Shown here: one piece after another, positions 22,420 through 33,825 of the stretch | How the letters are laid out: each line of letters begins with the position of its first letter | How positions within the stretch are numbered: position 1 is the stretch's first letter | NCBI GenBank assembly: GCA_946811695.1 | Contig: OX328132.1 | Span: 98,007,900-98,071,899 of the forward strand | From: Gonocerus acuteangulatus | Lineage: Eukaryota > Arthropoda > Insecta > Hemiptera > Coreidae | DNA length: 64,000 nt | Direction: 5' to 3' | Position numbers and translations under genes: made by a program | The notes under the pieces: generated by a model | Seen by the model: the letters and a program-made list of their open reading frames with translations, nothing else | Databases searched by the model: none | What the model was told of the DNA's origin: nothing

Positions 22420-22560
22420 CAGATATATTTGTCTTTTCACTTTCTATAGTATACCAACATTTTACGAGTTTGTTGAAAGTTTCCAAAAAATATAGTTTAT
22501 CTAATATCTCAATATTAACCAGGAGAATCCGCCACCGGTTATTTGCTAATAGATTATCAA
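22347..22560 (-). repeat. (TA)n array with Helitron-like flank relic
   Basis: TA repeat at 22347-22416, followed by 'tatatttgtc' and later 'ttaaccaggagaatccgcca', which matches 'gttaaccagcagaatccgcc' of the family copies at 18.2 and 63.7 kb. Confidence 0.55.
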
Positions 22561-23271
22561 GTCAATTTGACTTGGGAAAGCGAATTTAAAACTTCAGATG
22601 ACAAATATAACACTGTATTTCTTTATTTCTACTCAAAATGTTATAATTGTCGTTTTATATCACATTTAGTAGTCGAGGTTAAAACCTACCTTTAATCTAC
22701 AACACTCTCTTGTGCCAATAATTATAATATGATTATTTTTAATAGATAAGCATTCAAATAAAATTAAAAAAAAAATCCGGCAAATATCTGGAATTAATAG
22801 TTACAAAATAATAATCATAAAATTTCAATAAGAGTGTACTTCCTATAGCTTACATATAAAACAAACCCAAATTAACTTAGCCTGTAGAAAATATAATTTC
22901 TCAGTGTTCTTGAAACTGATTATAAAAATTATAACCAAGAGAATTTGTTTCTCATCATAGTAACCCTGTGAGGTGTGAGTTTATACATAAAATCCGATTT
23001 TTTACCGATTTGGAGTATATTGGAAAAACATTTTTGTTGTTTGATTTGAACATTTATACACACATTTAACGTTTTCCGTGCTAAGATACATACGTTGGGA
23101 GTAGAGGATGTATTACAAAAAAATAAATTTATCAACTGACATGAGCACATTTTGTACATTTTCTTAAATATCTCGAAGAAATTTGAAATCGTGGTCCTAA
23201 TTAATAGGTTCATGCATAAATTTCAACAGGCCAGTTTGTTAAAGTGGGAAGGAAATAATTTTCCTCCTCTA
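22561..23271. other. No recognisable feature
   Basis: AT-rich; one phrase near 23158 ('ttcttaaatatctcgaagaa') resembles the inner part of the Helitron-like family at 18.64 and 27.09 kb. Confidence 0.4.
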
Positions 23272-23430
23272 AATGTTTTTTTGTTCTTTATCTTTTTGTT
23301 AGCTTTTAGCGCCGGGCTATCTGCAGATTGCAGAAACTTTTACAGAAATTCCATCAAGCTACAAGCGGGACTCGGATCCGCATCAACCACATGAAAATCT
23401 AGCCACTGGGCAACGGGTAGATCTCCTCTA
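23272..23430 (-). mobile_element. tRNA-derived SINE-like relic
   Basis: On the minus strand: GTTGCCCAGTGGCTAGA as box A, GGATCCGAGTCCCGC as box B, a body containing 'ggaatttct', then 'gatagcccggcgctaaaagc' and an A-rich end. The tail resembles SINE-1 ('cggcgctaatgacc'), so it may be a related but older subfamily. Confidence 0.55.
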
Positions 23431-23859
23431 AATTATAATTAAAACTTCCGATCGTAGCCTTTCCTAGGCTCTGCTCCTGTTTCTTATCCTTTTGCGGAAG
23501 ATAACAATAAGCCGAGAATGAAGAGCATCGATGAAGGCCTAGCTGTGCTGTACGTGCACACTGAACTTCACACCTGCTCTTGCTTTTCCTCTTTTCAGCA
23601 ACGTTCAGAGCTTTTCCTTCTCACATGCTGCCTGCACCGCTAGCATTACATCACGTCTTTCTCAAGACCGGACTTCTTCCTGAGTCTTCCATTCTATAGG
23701 CGTCGGGGAACATTTCTGATATTTTGAATTAGTTAAATTAAGAGCGTGCTTAATTCTACGGAGGACCTATAAATAAATCGCTACAGGTATCAAGAGAAAA
23801 GTCCTTTTGGCACGAACTGTGATAGACGAATCGATTAAATTTTACTAATTCATTATCAA

Positions 23860-24600
23860 TCATGGGATAACATATAATAAGGATTAGTCATGATTAAACT
23901 ATCCTCGTTAGTCACAACTCAAGTTAATCATTAGTCGTATATCACATTAATCATTACTCATATGTGAAATTAGTCTTCAATCGTAGTAACGATTGACATG
24001 ACTAACGTTTTCATCGTCCCCCGGCTTCTTTCTTCGGGAGACGATGAAGACGATGCCCCAGCGAAGGAGCCTAAAGGAGAACATGACTAATGTTGTAAAT
24101 ATGTTTGGTATTAGGCAAGTACCAACTTGTCAACACATACACATTGGGGTCCCAATTTCTCAATGAAGAAGTTCTGTTTAATCTTTTGAAAGGACTGTTC
24201 AAAAGATAACAGAATTGCTTAGAACAGTGAAAGTGAAAAATATGGAGTGTTGTTCTTTAAAAACTTTGTGATTACAGGTGTAATTATGATTGCTATTATG
24301 ACAAACACTTAAAATATATATCAAAGCCTTTTTTACTAATCATTCCTAAATTTTCATTAATGATAAATCTAGTTATTTTTTTAGTATTTAATCATTAATT
24401 AAAGCTTAGTAACTGATCACTAAAGCTTGGCTTTGTGTAAGCTTAGTCACTAGTCATAAGTCAATAGCCAAAGCCTGATTTAATCATTAATCAATAATCA
24501 TACGCTAGAAGCAGTTAGTCCTTAGTCATTAAACATGGAGAAAAGAGTGTTGATCAATCATCAATCATTAATCACATTCCGAATAATCTTATAATCAACA
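23860..24600. repeat. Cryptic 'taatcattagtcat' low-complexity region
   Basis: Many imperfect variants of aatcattagtca, attagtcat and aatcattaatca occur in two blocks (23860-24010 and 24330-24600). Between them at 24006-24080 is a GC-richer piece with a hairpin (catcgtc..gacgatg), flanked by acatgactaa on both sides (23996 and 24081), which looks like a small insertion with a 10-bp direct repeat. Confidence 0.5.
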
Positions 24601-24968
24601 GCATTAATTAGCATAAAAACATAATTGAGCTATTTAGGCTGATAAACATATACAACTGCCGCTAGGGACGCATTTAATATCTTGGGCAGATTTGACGAAT
24701 GGGACGTCGTGTATGTTTTCATTGACAAACACCCTTCTTATATTTGAGGAAAAGTAAACATTTCCTAGATGATTCGACATTTTAGAATAATTAAATAATG
24801 GGTATACAATGACAAAATAAGATTAAAATTAAAAGGCCTGCTTCCACCCCTTAAATAAAGTCACTTTTTTTTTGGAATATAAATGGTATATAATCTCATA
24901 CTCGTTCAAACTAAGGGACACTCTGTAGTCTAATCATTGGGCTAGACATAGGCACCTTTATGTTGCCC

Positions 24969-25390
24969 CATTGGGAGCAATGTTCTCTACAGCCTGACCG
25001 GGCGATCGCCGGGCCGTGTGCACTACCCCATGAGAAACAATGCTTCTCTACAGCGTGACCGGGCGATTGCAGGACCGTGTGCCCTGCCCGATTGCCAGCA
25101 ATGATTCTCTACAGCCTGACTGGGCGATCACCCTAGCCGTGCGCGCTGCCCCATTGCCAGCAATGATTCTGTACATCCGGACCGGGCGATCGCAGGACCG
25201 TGTGCCCTGCCCGATTGCCAGCAATGATTCTCTACAGCCTGACTGGGCGATCACACTAGCCGTGTGCGCTGCCCCATTGCTAGCAATGATTCTCTACAGC
25301 CTGACAGGGTGATCGCCGGACCGTGTGCGCTGCCCCAATGGCAGCAATGATTCTGTACAGCCTGATAGGGCGATCGCCCGAGCCGTGTGT
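24969..25390 (+). repeat. GC-rich minisatellite, about 60-bp units
   Basis: About seven imperfect units. Each carries 'tctctacagcctgac' followed by 'gggcgatcgc', 'ccgtgtgcgctgcccc' and 'attgccagcaatgatt'. Alternate units are more alike (25112-25170 against 25232-25290), giving a 120-bp higher-order period. Because the unit is close to a multiple of three, both strands stay open for 68-90 codons, which I do not consider coding. The strong GC bias is unique in the window. Confidence 0.85.
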
Positions 25391-26789
25391 TCCTAGCCCC
25401 CGTTCCACGTTACGTTGCACGTACACTTATTTCAGTACCAAGGGGTTAAATTTTATGTTTCGGTATTATCCCCGCTCCTTATAAAAAGGCTTATAAAACG
25501 GGCAACAAATATATAATCTAATGCTGGCTGGGAATAAAGGTTCTCATTTATGCTGTAATTATAGTTACTGGATCGTGTATACATATCTGGTGATATATAA
25601 CATATCTTGTAACAGGGGCCACACATACTGCCTGTTCAAAGAGCTAGAATACAGCATCTTGGAAGGTATAGGAATGAAGAATTTCCTTATTGGATATTGT
25701 GAAAGCTGCTGAAGATATGGTAGGTGGAAAGCGCATCGCGGTGTATGTTAGAACAAGAAAATTTCAATTGAGGCAATTGATCTACATTCTCAAAGAGATA
25801 TTTTAATTGAGCCTTTCTCAATTAATTCCTACGCAATTTAAAAAAAAAAATGTTATTATTGTTTACCACACTTTTAATTTCAGAACGTATTGACAACACT
25901 ATGGTGGTATACAATTTTTTTTTTACTCTCAATCCTTACAATGGGTTAAACTCATACACTCGTAGTAATTAACTGGTAACGAACCAGTAGTACTTGCTAA
26001 TTTCCAATCGTTAGTGAACTCTTGTAGTGTGAAGAATTTGTATCCGCTTGTATTTTTGTAGTCCAAGCACCCAAAAGAAAAAAAAAAAAAGATGGAAGTG
26101 ATTTGGGTCAATACGCTTGGCAAATTTGTATACATGTTCTTATATTTATCCCAAATTCAGGGTCCGTTGGAAAGGTTCCATGCCGCACCATAGTGCCACA
26201 CAGGACGATATTTGCCGACAGTTTCTTAAGTTTCATGAGTTTATTTTAAAGAAATATTAATTTTACAAACATTTTTCCTCGGGAAATGTTAAGACTCTGG
26301 CCCAAATGAATGATGAGCTGTGCTGCTCGTTATCCTACTTTATGACTAGGGGCCAAAGATTGACGGGAATCGCTAATCGTGATTGCCGTTCTCAGTCATT
26401 CTGTTTATTGAATCGTCGTAAAATCCCGAGAATTGGAGCAAGAGCCCTTTCCTATTTGATACTTAAGGCGGCATCAACCTAAGGATCTTAGAAACTTTAT
26501 CTTTAGATTTTATCAGCTGAGGAATGTCTTTATGCTTCTTTTTAGGCTCCCCGATTTCGCGCATTCAGAACTGGTTTTGTATTGGTATTGTATTTTTGAT
26601 ATTTGGCTGTTTTTATTGAGGCATAATATTCGTAATAGTACCAAAAATGGACCTGAGCTAAAATACAATATGTATATAAATATATATATAAGCCAAATCC
26701 TCAATGGTAAATTCTGGTATTACAATTTTTTGTTCCTAGCTAGATCATTAAATATGTGACAGTGCGGTCGTAATAGCCAATCAAACTAC
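25391..26789. other. No recognisable feature
   Basis: AT-rich with frames of 60-75 codons only. Confidence 0.45.
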
Positions 26790-26870
26790 AATTTTAAATA
26801 AAAATTTGTTTCTATTTTTTACATTTTGCCATAACTTTCAAGCCTTTATCAGAGCTACAAATAAAAAAAA
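26790..26870 (-). repeat. Penelope-like 3' end relic
   Basis: Minus strand: CTGATAAAGGCTTGAAAG, then TTATGGCAAAATGT and A-rich sequence. The order of decayed core, stem and GAAAC-like box matches the ends at 9.1 and 57.7 kb, with several substitutions. Confidence 0.4.
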
Positions 26871-27059
26871 TATACACACATATAAAAAATAATACGAAAT
26901 TGCATTATTACATTTTTTTATTTATAAATATATTTTTATACTTACCGTGTCCAGTTTTGTTTGTAGCCGTTTCATATTCATCCTTACGAAGATATGAAAT
27001 TACTTTAAGACCACAGGAAGTATTACAAGTCATCAACAGACATAAGTAATACAGACTTT

Positions 27060-27520
27060 CTTAAAGGGTACTTCCTTAGTATACTTTCTTAAATATCTCT
27101 AAAACGGTTGCTAATTGTTGTTGTGAAATAGTAAGAACATTTCCACAAAAAGCTTCTTTCACAATTTTGGATTAATCTATATTAGCCGGAGAAAATTGTG
27201 TTTAAAATTTCGAAAATGTTGGTTTTATTCCCGTAAACGTCTCTCTTTCTTCGGGGCAGTATTGATTGTTGTTGTTTTTTAAAATTATTTTAGCAGTGTG
27301 AGGTTGTGAAAACTAGGAAGGTCAGATGAAATTGATTTGTTTTTAAACAGGACCGATGAAACTCGCTTATGAGGTCGACGCCATGAAGCATTACGAAAGA
27401 GACGATGAGAAATGTCCAAATACGAATCCATATATGCACAAACACAAATCCATGAGTTCTGAAAGTGAAATTTACCAGCCGGCACTTCCGGATTTTGTCA
27501 TCCATAAATTTATAAGCATA
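27060..27520 (+). repeat. Helitron-like family relic
   Basis: Contains 'ttaaatatctctaaaacggt' (compare 18640) and at its right 'gagttctgaaagtgaaattt' plus 'ggcacttccggattttgtca' (compare 3381-3425). The (TA)n array and the terminal hairpin are missing. Confidence 0.45.
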
Positions 27521-27578
27521 AAATAGTGTTTATTGCATAAAGTTTGGTATCAAAATATTATAAACTTTTTAATACGTG

Positions 27579-27601
27579 CTAAGATGAACCAGTTCCTGCG
27601 A
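27579..27601 (+). repeat. Short dispersed motif CTAAGATGA-N3-AGTTCCTGCGA
   Basis: Same motif as at 19288, followed by gttggacta. Confidence 0.6.
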
Positions 27602-28135
27602 GTTGGACTATTTGGATATCCTGCGTAATGCGATAAATTCTTTTTTTATGTTTGGGATATTCCTGGCGCTAAGGAAAATTAATCTAATAGGAAGTTGGAA
27701 GATTCTGAATGTATTAGAGAAATGCAGTAATTAATTGAGTTGAATTTATAATTGTATTTTTAATATTTCCAATTGAGAATAAAATCCTTATAGGTACATA
27801 TTTTGTATCAGGTGACTTGGCATTACAGACTTAATGTATTCCTCATTAGAATATTCAAATCTTCCTGGAGAATTCCGAGGGAAGGAATTATGCACGGATA
27901 ATTCCATGTAAATAGTTCATAATTGAAAAAATCATTATTATTGTGCCCAATAAAGTCCTCTGGCACAATTTCTCTCTTTACATCTAACAATTATTTTGGG
28001 ATATCATCTAATATAATGTTCATAAAAATTTGGACTTTGGTGTTATCCGTAATGTTAGCATAGAAAACCATAATATTTGACTTATTTATTAATATGACAT
28101 AAATACACAAGCGGAAGAATTTAAAGGAGAATTAG

Positions 28136-28891
28136 GCCTCCGGTACGATACGAGCGAATAGGGATAAGCGAAAAGCTTCAGAGCAACGTCGCAGGTAGGA
28201 CTGCCTACAATATGCATAAGCGACAATGTGACGGCACTTGCAGGTTCCTGCCTGTCGCTCATCGCTTAGCCCAGACATTACAATTTTTCTTGTCGCTCAC
28301 CCCAGACATTATATTTTATGTGCTAGAAAAAAGGCTCTAAATCTTTACTGATTTCAATGCATTTTTGTTTTTATTGAAAGCTAATAAAACTTAGAACAAC
28401 TTTGTCAATTCACATTTTTGTTTCCCTTGTTTATTAAATTACGTGAATGATGTTTATAACCATCCAATGTTTATAACCTTCGAAAGCTTATAACCTTCTA
28501 GCTACCTTTCTCATAAATATTTTTAAAATATGAATACAAATAAAAGAGTAAATTCGATGATAGTGAATGTGAGCTTTTAATTTCGGAAGTACAAAGTATG
28601 GAATGACAGACAACGTGATTTTAAAAATACAATCATAACCAAGAAACTACGAGAAGAGGTTGGAAACGTATTAAACATGTAAGGTAAGCTATTTTTATTA
28701 ACTAAACATTTAAAATATATTTTTTAATTCATATTTTAATTAAAAAACGTATACTGGACTATGCGATGACGGAAACTAAAGGGAATTATCGCCCAGCCGC
28801 TCTGTATCGTAGACATTGCCTCTCTTCTGCTAAACGCTCGGTCGCTCTGTCGTTCTGTCGCTCATCGATCATCGCTCGTATCGTACCCGAG
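28136..28891. mobile_element. Non-autonomous DNA transposon, inverted ends and GAATTAG duplication
   Basis: Left end GCCTCCGGTACGATACGAGC and right end (complement) CTCGGGTACGATACGAGCGA share 16 identical bases. GAATTAG flanks both sides (28129-28135 and 28892-28898) as a likely 7-bp target duplication. Total 756 bp. Inside are repeated 'tgtcgctcat' blocks near both ends and a segment shared with 9.3 kb. There is no transposase. The duplication length could fit hAT- or P-like families but I cannot decide. Confidence 0.7.
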
Positions 28892-28898
28892 GAATTAG

Positions 28899-29834
28899 AA
28901 GGCAAGGAAATGTGTCTTGCTTTTACAGTCTACAGTTGTTGGTCTCAAACGGTCTTGATATGAAGGAACGATGTTCCCAGATTGAGTAACCGCTCATACG
29001 TATAAACGTGCAAGCAGATGCGTGTTTGTTCTCTTTGTTTAGGAGAGCTGAGCTTACTTGTGTCTATATCTCTTCTCTCTCAAATTTTCTCTGTTTATCT
29101 TCCATCTATTTAATTATAAATGTTAAGTAGCTAAATGACGTCTAAAGTGCTGGCAGCTGCATGCTCAGTCATCCTATTGACTTGCAGAGCTACCTATACC
29201 CCCGTCATCTTTCGGCTCACACTTTCCGAGATGAATTCACTTAATTAAAATATTGATACGCTATTTATTTTAATAATAAAAAAAAACAAATAAATAATAA
29301 AGATATTCATCGTGGTTTTACCAAACCTTGGCGACTGACAATATATTGCTTGCTATTCTAAAAAAATTAGGAGAAGAAGGTTGGATAACAAGAACAGTTC
29401 TCAGGAATAAATACTAAACGATGGTGTTTCTTGCCAACCTTTCAATTGCACTATGCGCTCTACGGAATGAGTTCGATTCCCACATGGAGGGTGGCATTTA
29501 TTTAGGGATAAACAAAAGGCATCACCCCTATCCTCGTAAATTGAGTGGCCAATAAGTGGTTTAATAGTGTTTGAATAATCCTTCTACCTAGCATAAATTT
29601 GGCCCATATAGGATATTGATAAAAACGTTTCTCTGGAAATTTATTTGAGATGACATAAGGCGGACTAACTTGGCTTAAGATCTGTACTATTTGTTACCTT
29701 TTATATGTGAAATGGAAATTCATCTTCGGGTTAATCCTATCCCTTCACTCAAGCCAATGCCAATGATTTTTTTAATGGCTGTACTATTCAAAAACGCACT
29801 AAGACATGACGAGGCTGTATTTTAAAATCTTTTT
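28899..29834. other. Mostly nothing recognised; possible box B relic
   Basis: 'gagttcgattcccac' at about 29468 resembles a tRNA box B, with no convincing box A upstream. Otherwise no feature. Confidence 0.35.
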
Positions 29835-29876
29835 TTCTTATGCAGCCACCAGGTCTCCCTGGTGGCTGCATAAGAA
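29835..29876. repeat. Perfect 19-bp hairpin with 4-nt loop
   Basis: ttcttatgcagccaccagg and cctggtggctgcataagaa are exact complements separated by tctc. Such perfection in decayed DNA suggests recent origin. Confidence 0.9.
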
Positions 29877-30705
29877 GTGTGATATTCAATTTGCGCTGGG
29901 TGATATTGGCAAAGGCCTCCGCTAAAAGCCGATATTCATGAGGAGCCCCATTATCTCCTTAGGACGGCATAAAAAATGAGACTACAAAGCGATCTCGTAT
30001 ATAGGGCGTTGGTGATGAGGCCTCCTATTCCAATCAGCCCCTCGACGCCGTGGCATCTCGCCGTCTGTTTCAACTAACCACATGTCCCAAGTCATCATAT
30101 TCCCTTTTCACACTTTCCCATCAGTTTCTTTATTCAGCAGCCTCTCCTGTTATTTTCTCATCTACTCGCCGCATCCTGCCCGATTGTTCAGTTCCTGAGA
30201 GCGGATTGAGAATTGATTAGAATTTCTGTCACTTCTATGCCGTGGAAACCATGTGACAGCAGGGTCATCACCGCACATCTGTCGCCTCAAGAAAAATGGT
30301 CGAACGTAACTCGCCAGCACTATGAGTTGGGGATTTAAGGGCAGAAAATTCCTAGGTAATCACCGCCCTAAGAGTATAGTGAAATGTTAGGAAGTCGTGT
30401 ATAGCATAATGTTAGGAACTGGGTCTGCAAATTTGTATAAAACAAAAATCCATTGCATAGATATATGATTATATTGTACTTGTTTTTAATAATTATATTT
30501 TTTCTTTTGTTATTATATGTTTGTATTTTTAGTTTTTATTTACTTATTTGTCCACTTTTATTTTTATTTACTTATTATTAATTTGTTTATAATTTTTTAT
30601 CCCCTCCTCTTTTTTCCCTCCCTTCTTCTTATTTTTTATATAATTTTCTTCCCTGTTTTCTTTCTTTCCTTTTCCCTTTATAATGTTATTAAAATTAAAT
30701 AAAAA
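29877..30705. other. No recognisable feature
   Basis: The end (30480-30700) is a T-rich tract. No frame of interest. Confidence 0.45.
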
Positions 30706-30707
30706 CG

Positions 30708-30985
30708 TACAGCCTCAACTTGAAGAGGAAAACCTTCCACTGGTATGGCACCGTCGAGAGTGGTCATTGACTGAAAGAATCCAATATGGTGGACAGTCAG
30801 CTGATCGATAATCGATATACAATGTGTTTAACATTAATATCCAGAAGAAATATAACATATGACATATTTATTATCGATTAGCTTACTGTCCACCATATTG
30901 TATTTTTTCAGTCCATTACCAGTCTGGAAGTGGCCATACTAGTGGTATGTTATCCTCCTCAGGTTGAGGCTGTATGTTTGTATTT
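30708..30985. mobile_element. Foldback element, about 105-bp arms
   Basis: Left arm 30708-30813 and right arm about 30877-30985 are inverted copies sharing 'acagcctcaac', 'actggtatgg', 'ggtggacagt' and 'tcgataat' blocks, with point differences and small indels. The centre is about 60 bp of AT-rich sequence. No coding part is present. Confidence 0.75.
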
Positions 30986-31771
30986 AACGTGTTCCCCTGA
31001 AGAGGCACTAAAAGGGAGCCAACATGTAGTGAAAATAAAGTTTGTGAAACTATTTAGTAAAGTTTTTATTCATTACGAACCTATTACGAAAATTCAAAGA
31101 TTAAGTAAAGCGTCGGTGTAATAGTAATTAATAAACATAAAGGTAAAAAATGCAAAACCGATTGATTAAAGGTACAAAGGTAAAATGCGAAAGAGCTTAC
31201 TATCCGATTTCCTTTGGGCCTAGTTAAATAAGTGAGCTCATAAACACAGTTAAAAACAGCTTGTAAATACTGATATTTCTTACATGCACCCAAAGTGGTA
31301 CGTGGATGTGCTTAATCCATTAGTAAACTAATGAACCATTTGTAAGACCATATAAGAGAAGCCGTAAAGACCTAGCGCGAAGCAATAAAGGGGACAAAAA
31401 CTGCATAATGGCATTGCAGCTCTCTGAATGGTCCCCAAGTCTATCTAATGCCGAGAACACAATACCATCCATATAACATCTTCTATACACATGTTTGTAC
31501 TAGCGCTCGATAGGGCTCAACGGGAGTGTGAATTTTCCTGAAGTATAGTCCAATAAAGATTTGATTAGCCCTACCAGTAATGTATGTGCAATAAGTAGGC
31601 TACCTACATGAGAAGAATTGAATAGGGATTGCCAATATATATAAAGAGACAAACAGAAAAGTAAGCCAAGCAATGGATATAGAATGTAAGTCTATTGAAT
31701 GTCGAAGTGAATAGAAATAACAAGCCATAGTCACAGACATCCCACACAACGTAAAAGTGCCCATACACGGC
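30986..31771. other. No recognisable feature
   Basis: Only frames of 60-70 codons. Confidence 0.4.
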
Positions 31772-31823
31772 GAGGAATATCTCAAAATTTGGACTGCGCG
31801 GTCCAAATCTTGAGATATTCCTC
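31772..31823. repeat. Near-perfect 23-bp hairpin
   Basis: gaggaatatctcaaaatttg plus gac pairs with its complement at 31801-31823 with a single mismatch; the loop is tgcgcg. Confidence 0.85.
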
Positions 31824-31839
31824 AATGTTTATGAGACAT

Positions 31840-32110
31840 ACATATGGATATGTACAGTCCATGGAGGTATAATTAAAACACTAATACATAAACTATACAG
31901 TCCAGTGAGGCCAGGACTGTGCAAGCCAGGCCTGACGTGTGTGGACAAGAGGATATTTGCTTCACATACAGTGAGTCTATAACTGGCATGTGCAGTCCCT
32001 GCCTTGAGGCTTATGAACTTATCGTGTGTGTGCTAGACCCGTGCAATCGAAACCTTGAGGCCAAAATGTGCAGTCCCGGCCTTGAGATTTACCTGTATGG
32101 CAACCTTAAA
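31840..32110 (+). repeat. Degenerate repeats of a 'gtgcagtcccggccttgagg' motif
   Basis: Variants occur at about 31917, 31990, 32040 and 32068, spaced about 30-75 bp, with a weaker form ('acagtccagtgagg') at about 31898. Too diverged for a clean period; a 109-codon frame runs through it (31919-32248), probably by chance. Confidence 0.45.
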
Positions 32111-32712
32111 ATTTCCACGTCCAAAGTGTGCTTCTCAGCGGTGTTATTTGAAACGCTTAGAGCAGAAAATCTTCATTTTTTCATATTACGGAAAAACGCC
32201 ATTTCTTTATTACTTGATATTTTATTGATAAACTCTCTTTACTGTTAGAAAAAAAACAAACTAAGAAACAGGCTCAATGGAACGTAATAAACACGTAAAA
32301 AGTTAACGCATGCTTATGCTCGGACGGGTCAACTTCCAACTACCTGGATATTTCTTCCGTTCTCCAGACTGATCAAAACGGGTAATATTTTCCTCACCCC
32401 AATTTGAACGAGTATGCAACAAGGAAAAATATTTTCAAGCCAGGAAATATTTTCAAATCATTGTACCAATGACGTTTGCAAAATATCTGGTTACCAACAA
32501 TGTTATCAAATAGCCTTAATATTTTTTTTTCTTAGGCAATTCACGTCATTATTTTTGTTTTGTTTTGAAGAAAGTTATATTACTAAACTCATTTGACTGT
32601 AAAGCAAGTATAAGTTTTTGCTGAAATAAAATCTTCATGAAAGCATTTAATTAACTAAAAAGATTTTCAAATTTACATGAATATACTCCAAATCCACGTA
32701 CAGTATTTAATA

Positions 32713-32746
<34 letters not shown>

Positions 32747-33298
32747 CTAAAAATAAAACTTAGTTAAAAATACTTCTAAGTTTTATTGTACGGTCTTTGA
32801 TTGATCATAATCCAAAAATTTATTATTTGTATCAAAATTTATTTTTAATATGATTTTAACATATTTTATGTTTTTAATTATCTAGGAGAAACCAGTATTA
32901 TTATTTCTAGAGCTTTTAAGTTTCCTACCTTAATATAATGAACCCCGGCATTCTCTGTTGATGTCACAGTCGGCTTTCCTCCCCATAATATCTAGCCTAT
33001 GTGAAGGGAAATGGAGAAATGTAAAAAGGATGTTTATGATATTTATGTGCTTTTGACATTATTCAGAGAAAGTCATCGAAGCATGAATTAATGAGTTGAT
33101 TAATATTGCCTCCGTGAAGTGTGTCAATCTTTTTGTTCCACTTTTAAGGGGAAAACTCTCACGAAATAATTCAGTTTTCATTAAACCATTTCATTATTGT
33201 TTTATAAGGACAAATAGAATTTTCGTCAAATATTTATATGCAACATTATAATAAACAAAAGAGTAATCAATTAATCATATGCTTACTTAAAATCTAAA
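32111..33298. other. AT-rich DNA with one short (TA)n array
   Basis: TA repeat at 32717-32744. No other feature recognised. Confidence 0.5.
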
Positions 33299-33450
33299 TT
33301 ATGAAAAGTAAAGATGGATTATTTGGGATTCGGCTAAAAAAAAAACCTGAATATGATTTTTGTAAAAAAATCTATATTAAGGACGTTTCGGCTACTCTTT
33401 GGTAGCCTTCGTCAGCAATGAAAGTGCCGGGAGGCAGAGGAAGACTAAAA
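33299..33450 (-). repeat. Penelope-like terminal repeat with hammerhead-like core (copy E)
   Basis: The inverted counterpart of 18930-19170, with the same flanks and an intact helix II. The motif is listed separately. Confidence 0.65.
33381..33415 (-). ncRNA. Hammerhead-like motif with CTGACGA core
   Basis: On the minus strand: CTGACGA, one extra A, helix II GGCTAC/GTAGCC (perfect six pairs, loop CAAAGA), GAA, palindrome ACGT, C at the cleavage position. Helix II is better preserved than in the copy at 19.07 kb, and the differences lie in the loop and on one stem base, so the stem is kept. Helix I is weak. Confidence 0.55.
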
Positions 33451-33559
33451 ATAACACTTTGGTTTTTCCACTTTTCTAAAAAACAATTATACCTAAAGCC
33501 TTGAAAATTATTTCATTCGATTGACCAAGTCGAATTACTTGTTAATAGGTCTCCTGAAA

Positions 33560-33825
33560 GCGTTTACTGGTGAACCAATGTGGATTTGTATAAGGAACAA
33601 ACAGACAGACAGACAACTGATAGACGATTTTGACCTAGCCTATGACATTCCCCGTATCAAGACCCGCCTGTGTGCCTAGCTTGGTCAAACGGTGTGATTT
33701 GTATAAGGAAAAAGCATATAGACTGACAGCTTGTAGACGATTTTGACCTATCACTTCCTGTATCAAGACCTACCTAGCGTTACTCATCTCACTCGCAGCT
33801 ATCCATACAATCGAATTCAAGACCT
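33560..33825 (+). repeat. Interspersed repeat R1, copy
   Basis: Shares with 34555-34805 the blocks 'gtggatttgtataaggaaca', 'aacagacagacaga', 'acattccccgtatcaagacc', 'ggtcaaacggtgtgatttgt' and 'actcgcagctatccatacaa'. The 'patttgtataaggaacaaacagacagac' style is typical of dispersed arthropod repeats (general knowledge). It looks like a tail-only copy. Confidence 0.7.

Noticed and set aside
23860..24600. CRISPR-like or replication-origin repeat cluster
   Set aside because: Repeats are degenerate, unevenly spaced and low in complexity; the rest of the window is clearly eukaryotic.
25040..25312. 90-codon frame in the minisatellite, open on both strands
   Set aside because: Openness follows from the unit length being close to a multiple of three and GC-rich; no independent coding sign.
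29835..29876. miRNA precursor
   Set aside because: Stem is perfectly paired and only 42 nt in total, shorter than usual animal precursors; no expression evidence.
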